DNA from: Pirellulaceae bacterium
GTDB taxonomy: Bacteria > Planctomycetota > Planctomycetia > Pirellulales > Pirellulaceae
NCBI GenBank assembly: GCA_020852965.1
Contig: JADYZV010000081.1
Coordinates: 46,467 to 110,466, forward strand
Direction of reading: 5' to 3'
Length of the DNA: 64,000 nt
Shown here: in pieces, positions 62,162 through 64,000 of the stretch
Position numbering within the stretch: the first letter of the stretch is position 1
Layout of the letters: each line of letters begins with the position of its first letter
The notes under the pieces: generated by a model
The model's input: only the letters and a program-made list of their open reading frames with translations
Databases searched by the model: none
What the model was told of the DNA's origin: nothing
Made by a program: the position numbers and the translations under genes

Positions 62162-63535
62162 ATGTCCGTCAACAGGCCTGGTAGACTTGGTCGTAACTCC
62201 CCCTGTCCATGCAAAAGTGGCAAGAAGTTTAAAGCTTGTTGCTTGCCCAAACTGAGTATGCTTGGAAATTGTGAGACAGAGAGAAATCCTTACCTGAATT
62301 TTCCAATCACCGTTCACACTTGCCTGACGGTAGTCAGCAATTCAATCGAAACATCAAAGAGATTTTGGCCAATTTCGGTAGTTGGCCGAAGTCGACAAGC
62401 CGTCGAGTTTGACGCATCATCAGAAGAGCTCGAACACGACCAGATATTGCGAGTGGGATTCTGCAATTGCGAATACAGATTAATTGCTCAAGCCAAGACC
62501 GACAAAGGCGTCTTTGAACTTCGAGCGAATGACGTGCTCAGGCCTGGTGTACATGTTATCTTCGTTGTCTTCGATAACCAGGAAAACCTAATAAAGCTAT
62601 TCGTTGATGGGCAAATGCTAGAGTCCAAAGTACTAGACGGAGAATTAGCCTTTTCGTCATCCGATCAAATTAGTATCGCATCTGGTCAAGGACTCATGAT
62701 TTGGTTTACGAGAATCTATCGGCAAACTTTCGACGAGAGTGATCTAAGTGGTTGCCGAGCAATCCAAGTTCCGAAGTGTGAGGATTGGTGGAATAGAGAA
62801 GCAAATGCAATCAGTCGGCTTTATTTTCCCGGCGAAGCAGGGACCTTGGTGCACAGCTGGATTTCTCTCCCTTATCTGGGCTTGATTCGCGGGAGGACAG
62901 ATTTAGTTCGAAGAGTTTTGGAAGCGTTCAATGACACGCAATCCAACTACAATACTCCGCAAGAGGCGTGCAAAGCGGCCAGTCTCCGAATCAGTGAGCT
63001 AACAAGCGCGTTAAGAGCAATTATTGATGACCCGTCGTCAGACGAACCAGCACTTTTAAAATTCATTGAAAGAACGCCACAGATTGCCTTCCTTCTTGAG
63101 CCGGACTCTGTTAAGCAGTGGAGAGAGCAAACACTCCAGGGATACGGCCGAATCGATTTCGTATTCGAGCTTGTTGATCGTAGTTACTGCGTCATGGAGA
63201 TAGAGTCACATAATGCTTCACTCTTTACAATAAAAGACGAACTCCGGGCAGAAGTAAGCCATGCATTATCTCAGGTAGAAAAATGGCTTTTAGGTGCTGA
63301 GAAATTGCCTCACGTCACCCAACGTAATTACGGGGTCAGCGGTGCTGAGCACTTTAGTGGCTGTGTGGTCATTGGTCGTTCCAAGGACATCGATACTGAG
63401 TTTCGATCGGATAGATGGCTTGCAACTAGACGTAGCCGTCATAAAATATTGACCTGGGACGACATACTCGCACGTGGCCAAAGACTTGCGCAGCGGTTGT
63501 CCGACCCTGCGGTTGCTGAATCTAGTTGGGAATGA
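62162..63535 (+). CDS. SEC-C / LamG-like / Shedu-like (DUF4263) nuclease candidate
   Basis: This 457-residue protein begins with a SEC-C zinc motif (Cys15, Cys17, Cys26 and Cys27 in CPCKSGKKFKACC). Residues about 95-185 resemble a LamG/concanavalin-type beta-sandwich (VHVIFVVFDNQENLIKLFVDG, cut by eye). Residues about 290-450 match the DUF4263 Shedu region: ERTPQIAFLLEP, YGRIDFVFELVD (Asp332), VMEIESHNASLFT (Glu346, Glu348) and SHALSQVEKWL (Gln371). That is the PD-(D/E)xK-type nuclease pattern of Shedu anti-phage proteins. The usual final Lys of E-x-K is Glu348, which I recall from other Shedu relatives. Defence function is inferred from the family. Confidence 0.65.
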   Translation: MSVNRPGRLGRNSPCPCKSGKKFKACCLPKLSMLGNCETERNPYLNFPITVHTCLTVVSNSIETSKRFWPISVVGRSRQAVEFDASSEELEHDQILRVGFCNCEYRLIAQAKTDKGVFELRANDVLRPGVHVIFVVFDNQENLIKLFVDGQMLESKVLDGELAFSSSDQISIASGQGLMIWFTRIYRQTFDESDLSGCRAIQVPKCEDWWNREANAISRLYFPGEAGTLVHSWISLPYLGLIRGRTDLVRRVLEAFNDTQSNYNTPQEACKAASLRISELTSALRAIIDDPSSDEPALLKFIERTPQIAFLLEPDSVKQWREQTLQGYGRIDFVFELVDRSYCVMEIESHNASLFTIKDELRAEVSHALSQVEKWLLGAEKLPHVTQRNYGVSGAEHFSGCVVIGRSKDIDTEFRSDRWLATRRSRHKILTWDDILARGQRLAQRLSDPAVAESSWE

Positions 63536-63621
63536 AATGATTCCTGACCAACTAACAACAGACACTAGAATTGTCGGCTTCTTTGAGTAGACCCGGCCAA
63601 CCAATGCCCGCCCCGCCTCGA

Positions 63622-63852
63622 TCATTCTTCGTCCTCATCGGCGAATCTATCAAGATCACCCTCGTCAATGGTTAGCAGTGCAAGCAGGGTATCCATAATC
63701 GGTACTGGATGAAATTCCTCCGTAACCCAAACGTCGTCCAGTTCATCGCTGTCAAACGTGCGAAACCAGTCTTTGACGTGCCCTTCAGATTCCGACCGTT
63801 CAAAGCTTCCAGACTGCATACCATTCCACGGCTGATTTGCATTCGTTGGCAT
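63622..63852 (-). CDS. Small acidic hypothetical protein
   Basis: This 76-residue acidic protein (TFDSDELDDVWVTEEFHPV, TIDEGDLDRFADEDEE) has no family I recognise. It is convergent with the Shedu-like gene. It could be a genuine small gene; evidence is limited to an uninterrupted frame and unusual but coherent composition. Confidence 0.4.
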   Translation of the reverse strand: MPTNANQPWNGMQSGSFERSESEGHVKDWFRTFDSDELDDVWVTEEFHPVPIMDTLLALLTIDEGDLDRFADEDEE

Positions 63853-63896
63853 AGAACCACGGTTAGGATAAATGCCACGGCGATCGCATCAAAATC

Positions 63897-64000
63897 TTAG
63901 CCAAACAGTAGGGTTTCGAGGAAATCTGTATTCCAGCCAGCTCTTTTTCTTTTGGCCTTCAAAGATGAGCGTGAAGTGTCCTGCTTAAGTAGACTGGTCA
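63897..64000 (-). CDS. C-terminal part of a gene cut by the window edge
   Basis: A minus-strand frame is open from the right edge to TAA at 63899-63897. It reads KQDTSRSSLKAKRKRAGWN then DFLETLLFG. The basic stretch is protein-like but no family is recognised. Confidence 0.25.
   Translation of the reverse strand, partial: TSLLKQDTSRSSLKAKRKRAGWNTDFLETLLFG

Noticed and set aside
62051..62317. 88-residue minus-strand frame overlapping the start of the Shedu-like gene
   Set aside because: It is antisense to the SEC-C motif and lacks any recognisable feature.

Overview
The window reads as two joined pieces. Positions 1 to about 37,070 look like the chromosome of a planctomycete, probably a Rhodopirellula/Pirellula relative. 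The evidence is a secreted repeat protein with a planctomycete-type LELRAML N-terminal motif, sulfatases, a DUF1593 protein, PL10 and GH5 carbohydrate enzymes, an FG-GAP protein, and poor Shine-Dalgarno use. Positions 37,070 to at least about 61,900 look like an integrated mobile element with strong Shine-Dalgarno sites, densely overlapping small genes and plasmid functions.

Host part. 1-4470 is a ribose/sugar ABC transporter operon (substrate-binding lipoprotein, DUF2291 protein, double ATPase, permease), preceded by the tail of another gene. 4857-14525 is a minus-strand fatty-acid degradation operon: acyl-CoA ligase, thiolase, hydratase/dehydrogenase fusion, long acyl-CoA dehydrogenase, nitronate monooxygenase-like enzyme and a FabH-like synthase. 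15139-17066 holds a DapA-family aldolase divergent from an AraC regulator. 18075-21533 holds a secreted repeat protein and a methyltransferase. 21750-33665 is a plant-polysaccharide (pectin-like) locus with a DUF1593 hydrolase, Gfo/Idh oxidoreductase, PL10 pectate lyase, GH5 hydrolase, FG-GAP protein, enolase-superfamily dehydratase and sulfatase. It is littered with remnants: a DUF1593/pectate-lyase chimera, a TRAP transporter collapsed into a DctP::DctM scar, and a sulfatase tail. 33812-36521 holds HxlR, pirin and a quinone oxidoreductase, followed by a broken NAD(P)-binding gene.

Mobile element. At 37,070-37,111 the last 42 bases of a tRNA-Pro(CGG) gene (minus strand) lie next to a tyrosine integrase, so this is one attachment junction. 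The missing 5' half of the tRNA is not in the window, so the other end probably lies beyond 64,000. The element carries an integrase, a leftward operon (ParB-like, VirD4/TraD-like ATPase, membrane proteins, two paralogous membrane micro-proteins, HTH protein, zinc-ribbon protein), an iteron/DnaA-box origin with a RepA-type initiator, ParA with operator repeats, two type-IV-prepilin-like proteins (one fused to an eight-motif FG-GAP propeller), a CHC2/TOPRIM primase-like protein, a HigBA-type toxin-antitoxin, a DUF6876 protein and a giant methylase/SNF2 helicase. A SEC-C/LamG-like/Shedu-like protein follows.

Most notable unexplained signals are: a covariation-supported hairpin found three times, each roughly 60 bases before a minus-strand element operon (48.5, 52.7 and 61.8 kb); the SEC-C/LamG/Shedu architecture at 62-63.5 kb; the pilin-propeller fusion and second prepilin sharing an upstream motif; and a heptanucleotide tract that could switch the reading frame of that second prepilin. 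No relaxase or type IV secretion genes are visible in the window, so transfer ability is unproven. All family assignments come from reading motifs by eye; no database search was run.
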